Origin: Strongylocentrotus droebachiensis
Lineage: Eukaryota; Echinodermata; Echinoidea; Camarodonta; Strongylocentrotidae
Direction of reading: 5' to 3'
Assembly (NCBI GenBank): GCA_035222895.1
Contig: JAVYIG010005371.1
Location: forward strand, 1 to 64,000
DNA: 64,000 bases
How positions within the stretch are numbered: position 1 is the first letter of the stretch; the number at the start of each line of letters is the position of its first letter. This document shows, piece by piece, positions 23,101-37,600 of the stretch. Position numbers and translations under genes: made by a program. The notes below the pieces were generated by a model. It saw only the letters and a list, made by a program, of their open reading frames with translations. It searched no databases and was not told the DNA's origin.

Positions 23101-26100
23101 ACCTAGGATTAAGCCTGGTCTAACTCTGTGGAAATTGTACACATATTTAAACCTGGGGTACACCTAGTTTAAGTCTGGCTTAAGTCAGGTCTTACTATTT
23201 GTTGGATATTCAGAGAAGAAGAAGACACCATTAAAAGGCATTAATACGAATTATTGCAAATAATTAGACCGAAGAGACCTCTTGTGGAAGAAAAAAAACC
23301 TTTCACAATCATGGCGACGATGATTTTTTTGCATCGCTGTCGTTTTTAAATAGGCAAACAAACAGCGATTTGCACTTGCTAAAAGCGCTAGCTCGCCGAC
23401 TCCAACACACACATCGTGTGCGGATGATGAAAGTTGGCCTTGCGATTTTATGCATTCGGCAAGTTTGAACATTAATTTGGATACTTCATTTGCTTATTGA
23501 ATCTTTATGCCTAATATTTTCTAAGTCTTAAGATTTTATATTTTATATAAGATTGTGTGATTTATATAGTACGATAATCCTTGAAACTACAAAAATGCCA
23601 AAGTAAATCAACACGTATCACTTTGTTGCAGATGAAAACAAATATAGTAGCCCCATACCTTTAGTTTGACGTTATGCTCACGGAGTTTGAAACTGTGAGT
23701 GCAATACACATTTTCGAATTGCGTCCCAACGTCAACGATGTAAACAAAGGCGAGTTAAAATAAAATTGTAAGGTTGGATTAGAGTTCAGAGTAAATCCTA
23801 GAGCTAAATCTATATTTATAAGACAATCATGGATTAGTCTAATTAAAGCCAACGAGCGTATTAAGCCGGAACTCTAGACCTAACAGTTAGTAGTAGTACT
23901 AGTGTTTTGGGTAGCATCTAGATCTAACTCTACAATTTTTGCCCTAGGCTAGGGCCTAGTCTAGTCTAGACCCTAGGCCTATGATGAGTATGATTAGGTG
24001 CGCCTACTGCCTAGTCTAGATCTAGACATCTATATAAATTAGTCTATATTATGATGTCAAAACATCCAGAACATCCTAAAGATGCACTAGACTCTAGAGG
24101 GTCTAGAGGTCTAGATCTAGACCTAAATAAGATTAAAATGACTAAAAGAGAAATGATCACAAATACCTTATTGATGCAGAATAACTAATCCAAAGTCAAC
24201 ATTGAAGCTCATAATTATGGTCGAATTTTAAGCGTTTTTTTTAGGACAATGCAATACGTTTTCTAAACCGTGTGTACGTACGAATGAATGCGCGCACGAT
24301 CGAATGCATGATATGCGCGCACGGTGACCGAGAAGGGGGCCGGGGTCGCGTTACCCGACACGTTGGTTCGAAAAAGGATTGCATTTGTCCTAAAAAAAAA
24401 ACGCCTAAAAATCAAACAAATGAGCTTCAGCAATGTTGACTTTGGACTAGTTATTCTGCATCAAGAAGGTATTTTTGATCATTTTTAGTTTATCTTTTAG
24501 TCATCTAAATCTTATTTAGAGCATTTTTATGACGGTTCTGGAAGTTTTGACTAATCTGGGCATGCAGAAATTGTAGAATTAGTTCTACCAATTTTTGTAT
24601 TGATTATTTATTTATTTGTAAAGATCAATTCCACCACGATTCAGACTTTTTCAGCAGTTTTACAATAAATCTACATATCAATTCCTTCGCGCTCCTTTTG
24701 GGAGATCAACCGACCCGCGCGCATTTTATATTACATGACATATGGTAAAATTCTCGACATCTTTTTACACTTTTCTTTACCATTAAAAATCGAAATTGAG
24801 AATAATATCCTCAATCGAGATATGAGAAGAAGGAAACATTTCCTTTACATTCCATGTAAAATCATGCCCTTACTTGAAAAAAAACCTCCGTCACTTTGAC
24901 GTTGAACTTTACAATCCATTAAAAAAAAATTACTCTCTCATACACAATGTCAATAGATCGGTCGCACTGTGCTCGATTGCCTTTCAATAAACCAATCTTT
25001 AACTTTGCAGCAACGCGTTTTGCGTCAAATTTGTAAATCCTCAATCACAAACAATGACATATGATACGTAAGCTTTTCATACATATAAATTTCATTTTGA
25101 TTGATTCATTTTTAGCTCCGTCAATTTTCATGTCAAATCATGCTTCATGTCCCATTTTAGAAGCCCGACCCAGGGTTTTGTGCCAGCTAGCCCTGTACTG
25201 TATGCATGTACGTTAATATGCTATGCATATAACTGAACATGCATAAGTACAGTACATGTACACACGCAGCGCAGCGCGTACGAGCGCACTGCATTACATT
25301 TCATTGGGTCAGTACCATTATGAAAATAGGGGAACAATGAGTGGGATGGGTTTAGTGCCGTCACAATAAACTTGCGCATTACACGCGTACGTATAATTAG
25401 AGCAATGTATGCACCCCCAAGAAATAATGAATACAGCCCGACCTCTCTACACACAGAACTGCACAGATACCGCACAGTCCGGTCAAGGCGGTACGCGTAG
25501 CGTTAAACTGCCAAATTTACAGAAATTGTGAGGAGCGCTTTTGCTATGAAAGGAATTGATATGAGGGTAAAACAAAACAAAAGATCACGTCATAACGTTC
25601 AATGGTTGCTTCGAAAGATATTTGTTTGTGTCGAATATTTTGAATTGAAATTATTAAATTTGCAGCACGAAATCCAGCTATAAAAAAGCCTATATCAGCT
25701 ACCCTTGAAGATGGATGAGTTGTACTGAGCATGTGCAGTAGAAGCAGACTACATCTCCATGGTAGTTAAACCTTGGCTTAACTTTAAACCTGGGTTTTAG
25801 ACTTAAACCTGGGTTTAACTAAACCTGGCTTTCAGAAACTGAAATGATACTTAGACCTGAAGTCTGGCTTAGTTAAACCTGGGTTTAAAGTTAAACCTGG
25901 GTTTAACCAAACCTGACTTCAGAATACGGGCCCATGCCTTTCATCAAGTGACCCGCGCAAGTAGTGTATTTTTGGGGTCGCGCGATCTGTGTGGGATTTA
26001 TGTAAGGGAGGAGGACGTAGATGATTAAAGAATTAAAAAAAATACATAATAACAGAATCTGCATTAAAGATGAAGTTGAGTTCTGGTCATGCGATTGCAT

Positions 26101-29100
26101 TGTGAAAGAAACGCTGTGGAATCGACCAGAAAAGGTTGATCATCTAGCATATCAGAATTTGTGTGTATTGCAAGGTTCTGGAATCATCAAAATGATAAGA
26201 AATTGGCCAAGTCTTGGTAAAGTTACAAACACTGTACACAGAAAGATGTATATGAGACTACATGAACACGTGGGGTAAAAAACCTACCCCCCCCCCCCCG
26301 AGTTTTACGATGTACATGACATATTTAGAATATGAAGGCATTTGAAGAGCCATGCTTTTCAGGGAACATGTCTTATCTGATGTTCTTCCACACTTGCATA
26401 ATAAGAATGATAACGCTCACAAATTATTTTTCACCTCTTCCCAGAACTCAACCTTCTCTTTTATTCCAGGGTGCTCTAGAATTCATAGTTGAGTAATTCC
26501 CAAAAATTGAGAATCTTTTAAATTTAATTTTAACCAGGGGTACCCCTAAGGTGTGAAGGATTTCTTAATTAAATTAAATAAAATAATATATTTAGCATAA
26601 TATTTGTTTCATTTTTAAAGCATGACATTTGGCATCCATCATTAAACCCCCGTCGGCCTGAATACGATAGGTGCGCGCGCATCTTGACTCAAGTGCATGT
26701 AGATCGTGCAATGAACGCATGCGCATTCATCCTTTACATACTATATACATGCTTGTATTGGCTAACGGCCGAGATTGCTGTATTATATTTGTATCCGTCC
26801 TTTATCTTTACCAGATGTCAGGTATCCTCAATGAAGGTGCAGATACAATGGTTGAGAAGCTACTACAATCTTGTAAGGAAGATGGGAACATCGATTCACT
26901 TGAGTAAGTATCTGTTACGAAGATTGCAGGAGAGAGAGAGAGAGAAACAAAACTATTAAGAAAGAGAATAACAGAGAAAGGGACGGACTGAGAAAGGAAG
27001 AGAAAGAGACATGTTTCGCCTTTTTCATGTATAAATCCCGGAAGGACGGCTTCATAGATATTGGCCCGAATTCACCGACAAACCTTGGTTTTCGTACGTC
27101 ATATGACGCGTTTTACGCGTTTTTTACAAACCTGGTTTATAAAGAACAAAAGGAGGTTTGGCGAAACAAAAGGAGGTTTGGAGAAACAAAAGGAGGTTTG
27201 AGCTCAAACCTTGCTTTGTGAATTCGGGCCAACGTGTTTTAACCCTAAAAAGGCCGGGCTATTTGAGTTCTTAGTACGGCCGGGGGTGGGGGCATTATAG
27301 CCCCCCTTAAGATCTCGGCCGTGAAACGGCCGATCTCCGGGAAATTTTTCACGCATGTCAAGTGAAGTGTATAGAATACCATGAATTTTTCATTTTTTGT
27401 GCATATTTATGGTAATTTATGCAAATAAGGTCACAATTCACATTTTTACCCATTAATCATATATTATTCATATTTAAGCATTCTTTTTCACTACATATAT
27501 TCATTAGACCATTTGGAAAAATAATACGACAAATTTGGAAGAGTCAGCTTATTCCTTATGTTATCTCTTGTTTTGATAATTTCTTATGTATTTCATTGTG
27601 TTTGTAACTTATGTATTTTATTGTTTTTGTTGTTTTATTTCATTTCTAACTACAATTCAACTATTCTGACCACCAAAACAACCAACTTAACTTTAAACAA
27701 GACCCAATAACCAATGTTTGATCTATTTTTAGGGAAAAAGACATTTCTATATGTTTTGTACGCAAATCACGAAAATGAGCGATTTTCGGGCTGAAATGCA
27801 AACACAAAAGGTCACGTGACCTTCTAACTGTAAGTCCGATTTTCAATTTTGTTTGAAAGATGCACAAGACTCGAAAGAAAAAAGTCAGCGAGCGGCGGGG
27901 CGCCATCCACTTTGTATGCGTTCCCGAGCAATCAGAAACAATCGTGGAGGGGAGGGGGGCATAAGGCTCCCCTGCCTTATTGGGGTTAAACGAAAACACT
28001 TCGATATGTTTATCAATGTATCTAATTATACATGTAGATGATGGGATGTACTAGACATATTTTTTGCCAGGTGACAAAAATCCATTTCAAACCGTATATC
28101 CAACTTATTTTTTTTGTGGTCGAACGGACTGATTATTTATCTTTTCCTTCCCCTTTTATTTATTTATCTTTGCTTTTTTTCGCTGTCTATCTCTCCCCAT
28201 CTCTCTTTTTATGTTTCCCTTCCCTTTCTCTCTCTCTCTTCCTCTTGCTCTCTATATATCTCTCTCTCCCTCTTCTTCGCTCTTCTCTCCATTTCCCTTT
28301 CCTCTTCCCACTCTCTTATTATTGTCACAATTTCCACCCCCTCTATATCCTGTCACTCTTCTCTCCCTTCGACCTCAGATTGTTTGGGAGCTTTGTAATG
28401 GACTCTGTGGCAAGCTGTGGGTTCGGTCTGAAGGTCAACTCGCAGAAGGACAAAGATGACCCCTTCATTAAATACGCCAAACAATTCTTCGACGTTTCTT
28501 TCAACTCTCCGATTTTTATGGCTGTTTGTAAGTATTCAGATTCCTTGACGCGGTAACCCGGCTCAGTTTTTTTTTGTATAACTATAAATGAATGGCAAGT
28601 GCGCGCAACAAAGGATTTGTGCGTATTCATTGAATTTTAAGAGTGGTCAAGTGTAACGTCATCAAAAACTTCTTTTTAAAGTATCCACATTTGAACTTCA
28701 TTTTCCGAAAGAGCATAACAAATAATGTCCAAATGTCGAAAACCAATCGAATATGTTAAGTATTGGATGAGGAGATAAAACCATTCGAATGAATGGTTAT
28801 TTTGCTCTGGTTTGTAATGCATAATATTACGAACCAGAGCAAAATAACAGTGATTTCCTGTTGAAAATGAATTTCAAATTGAGAAATTCTAAACATAGAT
28901 TAAACCTGTTCGAAACTTTGCTTAATTCACAATTTAAAACATTCACTAATGATTCTAATTTCTTATGATAGCAAAAAATATTTTTGTCATCTGCAAAAAG
29001 AATAAATGACAATGAAGAAGATGTGTTGGATAAATCATTAATATATAAAATAAATAAAAGTGGGCCTAAATGGAACCTTGAGGAACACCACAATTAACGA

Positions 29101-32100
29101 AAAGTAAATTCGATTTAAGACCGTTAATATTAACATATTGTTTTCTATTTGTTAAATAGTACTTAAGATATGAGAGGATTTGGCCCCGAATACCATAAGA
29201 GGAGAGTTTTGGGATTAAAATATTATGATCGAGCGTATCAAACGCTTTACTAAGATCTAAAAAAATACCAATCACGTGTTCTTTATTTGCTATTGCATTA
29301 GTAATTTTATCATAAATTTGTATCAAGGCCAAATCAGTTGAGCGATTTTTTTTTCTAAAACCATCTTGATTTAGATTTAATATTCGGTTAGTATTAAACA
29401 AATCTAGTAACCTATTATAAACAATTTTACCCAAAACTTTAGATATACTTGGAAGTACAGAAATTGGACAATAATTACATGCGAATCGTTTTTTTTAAAG
29501 ATCGGATTTACCTTCGCTATCTTAAGTAAATCTGGAAACACACCTTGCAATAAAAATTAATACTGAAATCTAAGCTAGACTTATAGCATTTATATTTAAT
29601 GAGCATGAAATATTGTGGTTCAAACCCCACGAGACAAATCTCTACTTGTGTAGTGTACTGAGTGTTAAAACAAACACAACAATCTCGGTGGATCTAGACT
29701 AGGTCTAGTACAATTATAGACATGTGAAATATGTGTAACAATTCGTGTGTACTGGTTATTAACAACAGGCACTCTGAAAGTTAAGCAGGGCTCCCACCTA
29801 GCCGAGTTTGAGTCTCGAGTTGTGGCGAGCTGGCGCGATCTTATGGCAAGCCGTTTTATTATTAATTGATATCAAGAAATCAATTCCAAGCAGGGCTCCC
29901 ACTTAGCCGAGTTGGAGTCTCGAGTTGTGGCGAGCTGGCGCGATCTTATGGCAAGCAGTTTTATCATTAAAACATATTTCTTGATATATCACGAAATCGA
30001 ATTCCTGATATCACGAAATCGAATTCTTGATATCAAGAATTACCATTGCTTTACAACGTAAAATTATTTCTTGATATCAATTAATAATTAAACGGCTTGC
30101 CATAAGATCGCGCCAGCTCGCCACAACTCGAGGTTCCAACTCTGCTAGGTGGGAGCCCTGCTTTAAAGTCAAACCATCACAATAGCATGATAAAAAAACA
30201 TAAATCACTTTAATATGATATACTTAACGTTACGTGAGTTAGATCCACAGTAGGTGTAGACTAACTAGTCGAAAACGGTGGTCGATGATGGCGAACAAGA
30301 TACAGACGATGCGATCTACGTAGTCGCAATCGCCAGACGTTGTCGACTAAAAGGTTGATGCTGCGTGGACTGATACGTGTGACGTCCATTCAAGGCAGTG
30401 CATTAAAAAGACGTCGATCGTAGCAATCCACGTTGTCGTTGTGCAAATCTAAAAGTCCCTATTGAAGTCGATGGTAGACGTAGACGTAGTCACAGTCGCA
30501 AGGCGATGTCGATCAAAAGTTAATGCTGGGAGGCTGAAGATTTACAGATGATGCAATTAAAACAGATCTGAACAACGAAGCAACATTGACCGTAGAACAG
30601 TTTGTGATAGACTGCAGTATGCCTTGGTCATGTAGGAGTCAAATAATTGTATAGGCCTATAGATAAAACTCAATCTCCATTATTGACGAAGGGAGGTACG
30701 TGCAGAAGAATAACGAGACGAAAAGTCTGAAGAAAACTCTGCACAGTCACGAAAAAAAGTATATGAGTGATGAGCACGGGAAGCCAGCCGGGGAAGCCAG
30801 TTGCTACATATCCCTGCCTGAAAGTTAAGGAAGAAAACGGCGAAGCTCTCGTATCAAACAATAAACTCCGTCTCCTCGTATAATGACACACAGACGTCCA
30901 TTCACTCTTAGTGTTCTGTTGCTTTCTCGATCTCTTGTCCATGTGAATCAATTAAAAATCGCCCACTGAGGAAAGTCCGTGATTGGCCCTTCTCACGCGT
31001 ACATCTATGTTAATTAATCACGTGATCGAAAAACTTATGAATAAACATCATTTAGTTAATAAATCCAGTTTGAACCAGTTCCAGGCAAAATACCAAAATC
31101 TTCAAACTCCCTTAAACTTCTTAAGCTGCCATTTTGGATTAAAAACACAATATATATATACCAGTGAATTATAATTGAATGTAATGTAACATTAGGCGCT
31201 GAAAATGTATCATTAAATTCCAACGGTGAATGATATTTACTTCTATTTACAGAAACATTATATGTATTCTCAAATGATGTTGGGAAAGGTAAGTGATGAT
31301 TGCATGTGCACGTGCGTGTGTGTGAATTACATTGTTTAGGTGCTGGTGCATACACAATACAAATATTCAAAGAATTAACCAAAATTTCGACACCCATCAT
31401 GACAAAACCGAGTGCAAAAGCGCATTAGTGGCTCTCAGCCAACGCCCAATAAACGAAACTCACACCAATCAAATCTATTATGAGTTTTGGCTTAGTGAAT
31501 TGAAACATGTCAAAACTGTGTTTCCAGTGTGACTTTTTCCACCGATCAGGGCGCTAAGTGTCGTTCTTGTAATGCACCAACGCTATTCTTCGGCGGGAGG
31601 TAGGAAGAAGAACACACCAGATTTTAGATGTAAAGACAATAATGAATTAAACAACAAAATGATTTTGGCTTGAAATGTATTTCGCCCTGCCTCAGTATAC
31701 CAGGTATACACAAAACAGAGTCAGACCAGGAAGATGTCAGTTATACCCTGGTCACACACTTATCGCTCCTCTGCTGCCTAAACCAGCCCACTCACGCGAA
31801 CTAAGGCCAAAATCTGGGTTATTGGAATTCAAGGCTGAACTGATGTGGAGACTACGCTCATTGTGCTAAATTAAATCTGTACATTTCTGATAAAAAGGGA
31901 TAAAGACAACTCATGTATAAATTGAAGAGATACTTTTGCTGGGTTAAAAGATATACGATTTTATCAAAGGATAACAATAATGGTAGGAGAGAAAAAAACA
32001 TCCTGGAGCAAGGACTGATTGATGTATTCATTCACTGCTAGCTAGCTAGCATGGCTAGACAAAAAGAAGGCACACTCAAGTATTAAACACTAAATTGTAA

Positions 32101-32343
32101 GCACATTATGTTAATAATTATCGTAACTTTAGAGTCATTAGCAGGCCCGTAGCCACGGGGGGGGGGGGGGGGGGGGGGGGTGCAAATCGATCAATTACAT
32201 GTATGCCCCCCCCCCCCCAAACATCAAACTCTGGCTACGTCCCTGGTCATTAGACAATAATTTGGAGCCAGAAGGGCATTAACTAAAATGAATGAGTAAT
32301 GTCCTTCTCGCTCCAAATAGACGATATGATATAAAATTACCTT

Positions 32344-32375
<32 letters not shown>

Positions 32376-34596
32376 TTGAACGTAAACATTTCAGTGTAGA
32401 CATTGTTGCCACGGTGGTATGCATGCATCTCCGTTTGATTGACTTTCGACTCAATCCCTTTCCCCCTCTTTTTGCTGATCTAGACTCCTCTTTCTAGAGC
32501 TTTTGCAATTATTCCTTTTCCCTTTCTATCTTTCTTTCTTTTTACCTTCGTCTATTTTCCCAAACTTTTCCTCTTTAAACAAAAAATTCCTTCCCCAAAT
32601 TCATACTTTCTTTATTGTTACATATTTGTGTACTTATTGAATTTATACGTATACTTTGTTTTCAAGACGTATAGTAAAACAGCCCCTGAGTAGCTAATAC
32701 TTCAACAAACTCTGCTTCTATTTAGTACCTCTTTTCTCGTTACATTACTATTATATTTGTCTTAATGCTAAATATATTACTCATTGCGGATATAGTATCG
32801 AAAATAATATCGCTAGTGATATTCGTTTGTCTCGCAATGTGGTCAATAAGGAATCTAAAAGATCACGACGTTTCGTATGCTACTGCGATACTTCGTCAGG
32901 TGATAAAAACTATTGTAAGCAAGGGTCTTTTATACTTTACGGGAGGACCGGCGGAGCGGTCTATAATTCGATCGATAATTGGAAAAATAACGCCCAATGC
33001 CTATTGGTCGACGCACACGGTGATCGACCAATCACCAAGGCCGCTTGTTCGGCCGCTGGTTCGGCTGATGCACCAGGCCTATTGGCCGACGCATACGGTA
33101 CCCAACCATTCAACGGGCCGCTGGCTCGGGCCGTCTGCTGAATGGAATCGACCGTTGTTGGCTGGCAGGACGGCGAGTGTCATGGCGGCGTATCGTCCGC
33201 ATCCAAAATTCGGGGATATCGATCCCGTTGTCTCTGTTGAAATTATTAGGATTGAGACGGATATTGATAGCTTCTTTTACCCTCCGCCGGTCCTCCCGTA
33301 AAGTATTAAAGACCCTTGCTTACAATAGTTTTTATCACCTGACGAAGTATCGCAGTAGCATACGAAACGTCGTGATCTTTTAGATTCCTTATTGACCACA
33401 TTGCGAGACAAACGAATATCACTAGCGATATTATTTTCGATATATTTGTCTTGTTTCATTGTATATTTTTTGTAATATAGTCATATTAGATTGCAAATAA
33501 CTCTACAATTTCTTTGTAGTATGTTTTGCATGAGAAATTAAATAATTTGAATCCTGAATCTTTCTAATAACGTGCATCCAAATATGACTTTATATTGACC
33601 TTCAAGCTTTCATGCCTTGCCTGAGGCCGGTCTTCAAGTTCTTCAATTTCACATTATTCCCGAAAGACGTCATTAATTTCTTCACTGACGTCACAGAGAA
33701 GGCAGTCGCTCTGAGAGAAAGTCATCCTTCCAAACAGGTCCGTCAGATTTTGTTATGACAATATCATTTCTACTATTATTATTATAAAGCTAATTCTATA
33801 AATTCTGATATATTTTTTCTGTTAGTACTTTAAAAAAAATACTGCTTGGCGCAAAATCAAGGTAAAATATGTCCAAAATGCAGCGGAAATATTTGACAGG
33901 ATCTGAATAATTATTTCAGATGTCATTCTAGGAGGATAGATATTCGTTTGTTGCTTGCATATTTTTGCATCTTAAACGCTGATTGGACACTTTGTTCCTT
34001 TACGCATGTTTAATCAGTATATTCTCCAAATTAGACCAAACACATTATATCTATATGTATATATATTACTCCTTTTTTGATAGTTTAAAAAAGTTTATTT
34101 TTCCTTTGTCTTGGTCAAACAGAGAGTGGACTTTCTACAGCTCCTGATTGATGCCAAGAACGGTAAAAGCAAAATGGCGAGTGAAAACGACAAAGAAGAC
34201 ATCCATAACAAATACTTCGAAGACACAGGAGCTGAAGAGAACATTTCGACCAAAGCTCAGAAATACATGTCAAGGGAGGAACTACTTGCTCAAGTACGAA
34301 ACCCTTCTTCTTCTTCTTCTTACTTCTTCTTCTTGTTCTTCCTTTTTTTTTCTTCGTTTACTTCTACTTCTTCTTCTTGTTCTTCCTTTTTTCCTTCATT
34401 TACTTCTTCTTCTTCTTCTTCTTAAGTTTCCTTCTTGTTCTTCCTTTTTTCTTCGTTTACTTCTTCTTCTTCTTCTTCTTACTTCTCCTTCTTGTTCTTC
34501 CTTTTTTTCTTCGTTTACTTCTTCTTCTTCTTCTTCTTCTTACTTATTTTTGTTCTTCCTCTTTTTCTTCGTTTACTTCTTCTTCTTTTTCTTCGT

Positions 34597-34633
<37 letters not shown>

Positions 34634-37600
34634 CTTCTTGTTCTTCCTCTTTTTCTTCGTTTACATCTTCTTCTTCTTCTCCTTCCTCCCCTTCTTTTTC
34701 AGTCTTTTTCTCTTACATCTACATCATCATAATCATCATCAAATTATTTATTAGTTATTATTGCTATTATTATTATTATCGTTATTATTATTGGGTAATC
34801 ATTTAATTGGATGAATTTAATTAAAATTAAATGACTGTGTATCTAACTAATACAAAATATGAGTCGGTCTAATTCCTGATACTTTTTTTTTTAAATGCGT
34901 CTAAACTGAATCTCTAAGAAATTGTAAAATATTCGTGAATGTTACTTTTTGTTAAGGCTATGATATTCGTGTCGGCTGGCTACGAGACCACTACAACCTT
35001 ACTGACCTATGCATCTTACCTCCTCGCCTCTAACCCCGATTGCCAAGACAAACTCATCGCCGAGATCGATGACATCGCACCAAAACGTGATGACGTCGGC
35101 TATACAACGATCTCCAAGATGCCCTACTTGGACCAAGTCGTGTGCGAGGTGCTCAGGATATATCCACCGGGGGTTTTGTAAGTCATTAGATCAAGTGATT
35201 TTGAACACGACTAGATAAATCCTTTGGATGGCCATGCACTATGGCTCAAGGCATGGGCACACAGAGGATTTTGTTTTATGTTGGGAACTGGGGTAAAACG
35301 CAATAAATTATTGAAAAATTATTGCATTTTCTGTTTTTTTTTAATTTATGGAAACTGCCCCCTACCCTAGCCCCCGATGCGTACAGTCATGGTTCAGTGA
35401 CAAAGCAATGGCCTCGTAACTGTGAGGCCCCAAAATCAAAACCCAGGATCAAAACCGTGTCGATTTGCTATATTAGTGCCCTTTTGTGGGGCATTAATCA
35501 TCATAACTGTCATTTATGACTTAAGGGCTTTGATAAGCATAGAAGCATACACATGCTTTAGCAGTCACGCAAAACATACATTTGCACATTATTATTCAAT
35601 ACAATCTGAGAATGTATACTTTTATCTAGATCTATTATTTTTAAATTATTTTTAAAATAATTCCATAAATTGGGGTAAAACAAAAATATTCCACCTATAT
35701 GAGCGACAGTGTATATAAGTGAGTGCGCTTGCTTAATTCGATACGACAAGTAACGGTCGTTATTTTCCCGCAAAAAGACATTTTCAAACCCTTCTGTTTT
35801 TAGGGAAATTCTGAATTAGTATTATCTTTCAAATGCCATTGAAATTTAACATTTTCATTGGCTGATATTTGCAGTGCCTTTGATCTCATTTAAGATCAAA
35901 CCTGTGTTATTTTCTTTTTCGCCTCAAAAAGTAAGCATTCTAACAATTTCGTTCTTTCTAATGTTTTTATTTCTTGCTCTCTCTGTTTGTTGTTACGATC
36001 TTGCATTATCTCCCACTATTCTTTACACCGCAGAAGTGATCGGGAATGCGGAGAGACGTGTACTTACAAGGGTTATAAGATTGAGAAGGGTACGCCGATC
36101 TGGATACCAACCTTCACCATTCAACGTGATCCGACCTACTGGCCTGATCCCCTCAATTTTGATCCTGACAGGTAGGTGGGGCGTAGAGGGCAGTCCAATA
36201 TTTGTAATAATGTCATGGTTGTGAAAGCAGAGAAATATTAAGAGAAATGGACAAGCGAAAGTTTGAAATAAATTGGTAGAATAATATAGTTAAAGATGTC
36301 CAAAACCATGCGAATTTTAAATTGGAATAATTATATTTTTTGTAGCATTAAAACAAAAAATGCTTACTATACTGAAACAAGTTACAACAACAAATAATTA
36401 CTGCAAAGATTTAACATATCAACATTTTATAATTTTAATTATGTTTGCAAAAAGAAATAAAAAGATAACCATTTGTTTCCTTCAATTCCTAAATAGCACT
36501 CCCAAATAGTATTTCTACTCCAAAATAGTATTCCCAAATAATACTTTTTCAAGAGCAACCTCAAAATAGTTGAAATATTTCTGCTCGCTCTCAACCAATC
36601 AAAAATCAATAAATGTTTAGTGCAGGTTAAAATGTCTACTATGCCTTTTATTGCCTTGTGATTTTCTGTAATATTTAATCAAAGTTCTATACATACATTT
36701 ATAATATGGTACTCTCTTTCTATGTATGTCCCTATTTCTCTTTACTTTCCATACAATATCTCCTCTCTCTCTATTCCTCTTGGTCTATTTTTCTCCTCCC
36801 CTATACATATCTCTCCCTCTGTCTGTCCATTACTCTCCCCCTCCCTCCCTCCCTTCCCCTCCTACCCCTCTCCTCATATTTCCACCCCTTCCTCCTTGCC
36901 TTCATCCCTCCCGACCCCTGCACAGATTCACGAAGGAAAATCGCGAGGGTCGTAACCCGTTCACCTGGTTGCCTTTCGGTGCGGGACCACGTATCTGTAT
37001 CGGTATGCGGTTCGCTCTTATGGAAGCCAAGATGGCGTTAGTCCGATCCCTGCAAGTAGTCCGCTTCGAGATTTCGCCCTTGACCAAGGTACGTTATGAT
37101 TTAAATCATAGATAGATTAACACTTTGGGAGGTTTGGCCACTAAGGGCACATATGGTATATTCCCTCTTTCAATATTATGAATACCTTAATACATAGCTT
37201 AACATATAGCTCCGTTTAGTCTCATTTCACAACGCACCCTATCGTCAGAGTCAGCAGCCTAACATGTTAGCCTATGGAATTTTACAAAAAGAAATCGTTA
37301 AAAAAAAAATTGTTTAAACGAAAAGCACATCCAACCCGACGTACGTTATCACTAGCTCTTTCATTGGAACCCTCATGTCCCATTGACTTTTGAAAGTTCA
37401 CCCATCGTAATTTGATCAAAATAGGTTGCAAGCTCGTCATTGCCTATAATACATATGTGAAACAAGTCGAACTTTGGACTCAGTTTGCCAAGCGATTTTA
37501 AGATTATAGGTCAAGCACACGAAGGATAAGAAGCATGAATTATCATAGATCACTTCTGCTTGGTTCATTATGTCCATTTCATCCAACCCCCCACCGTAAT

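Larger units (their letters stand above)
22979..25932. mobile_element. Foldback element B in CYP intron 4
   Basis: 2.95 kb, same family as element A and in the same orientation. Ends are GGCCCGTATTCTGAAGTCAG and CTGACTTCAGAATACGGGCC. CAT flanks both sides (22976-22978 and 25933-25935), a possible 3-bp duplication. It differs from A mainly by an 890-bp nested insertion. Confidence 0.85.
26904..28378 (+). other. Intron 5 of CYP gene 2
   Basis: Holds two small inverted-repeat elements (27061-27232 and 27238-27990) and a CT-rich tract at about 28200-28370 leading to the acceptor. No gene. Confidence 0.7.

Noticed and set aside
26021..26278. 85-codon frame in CYP intron 4
   Set aside because: No recognisable family, no splice context, and the composition is ordinary for the region.
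32827..33459. Similar small proteins on both strands (SRNVVNKESKRSRRF)
   Set aside because: A consequence of the foldback arms being complementary; no other support for coding.
34111..34806. Ser/Leu/Phe-rich frames after CYP exon 8
   Set aside because: They follow the GT donor and consist of the TTC tract.
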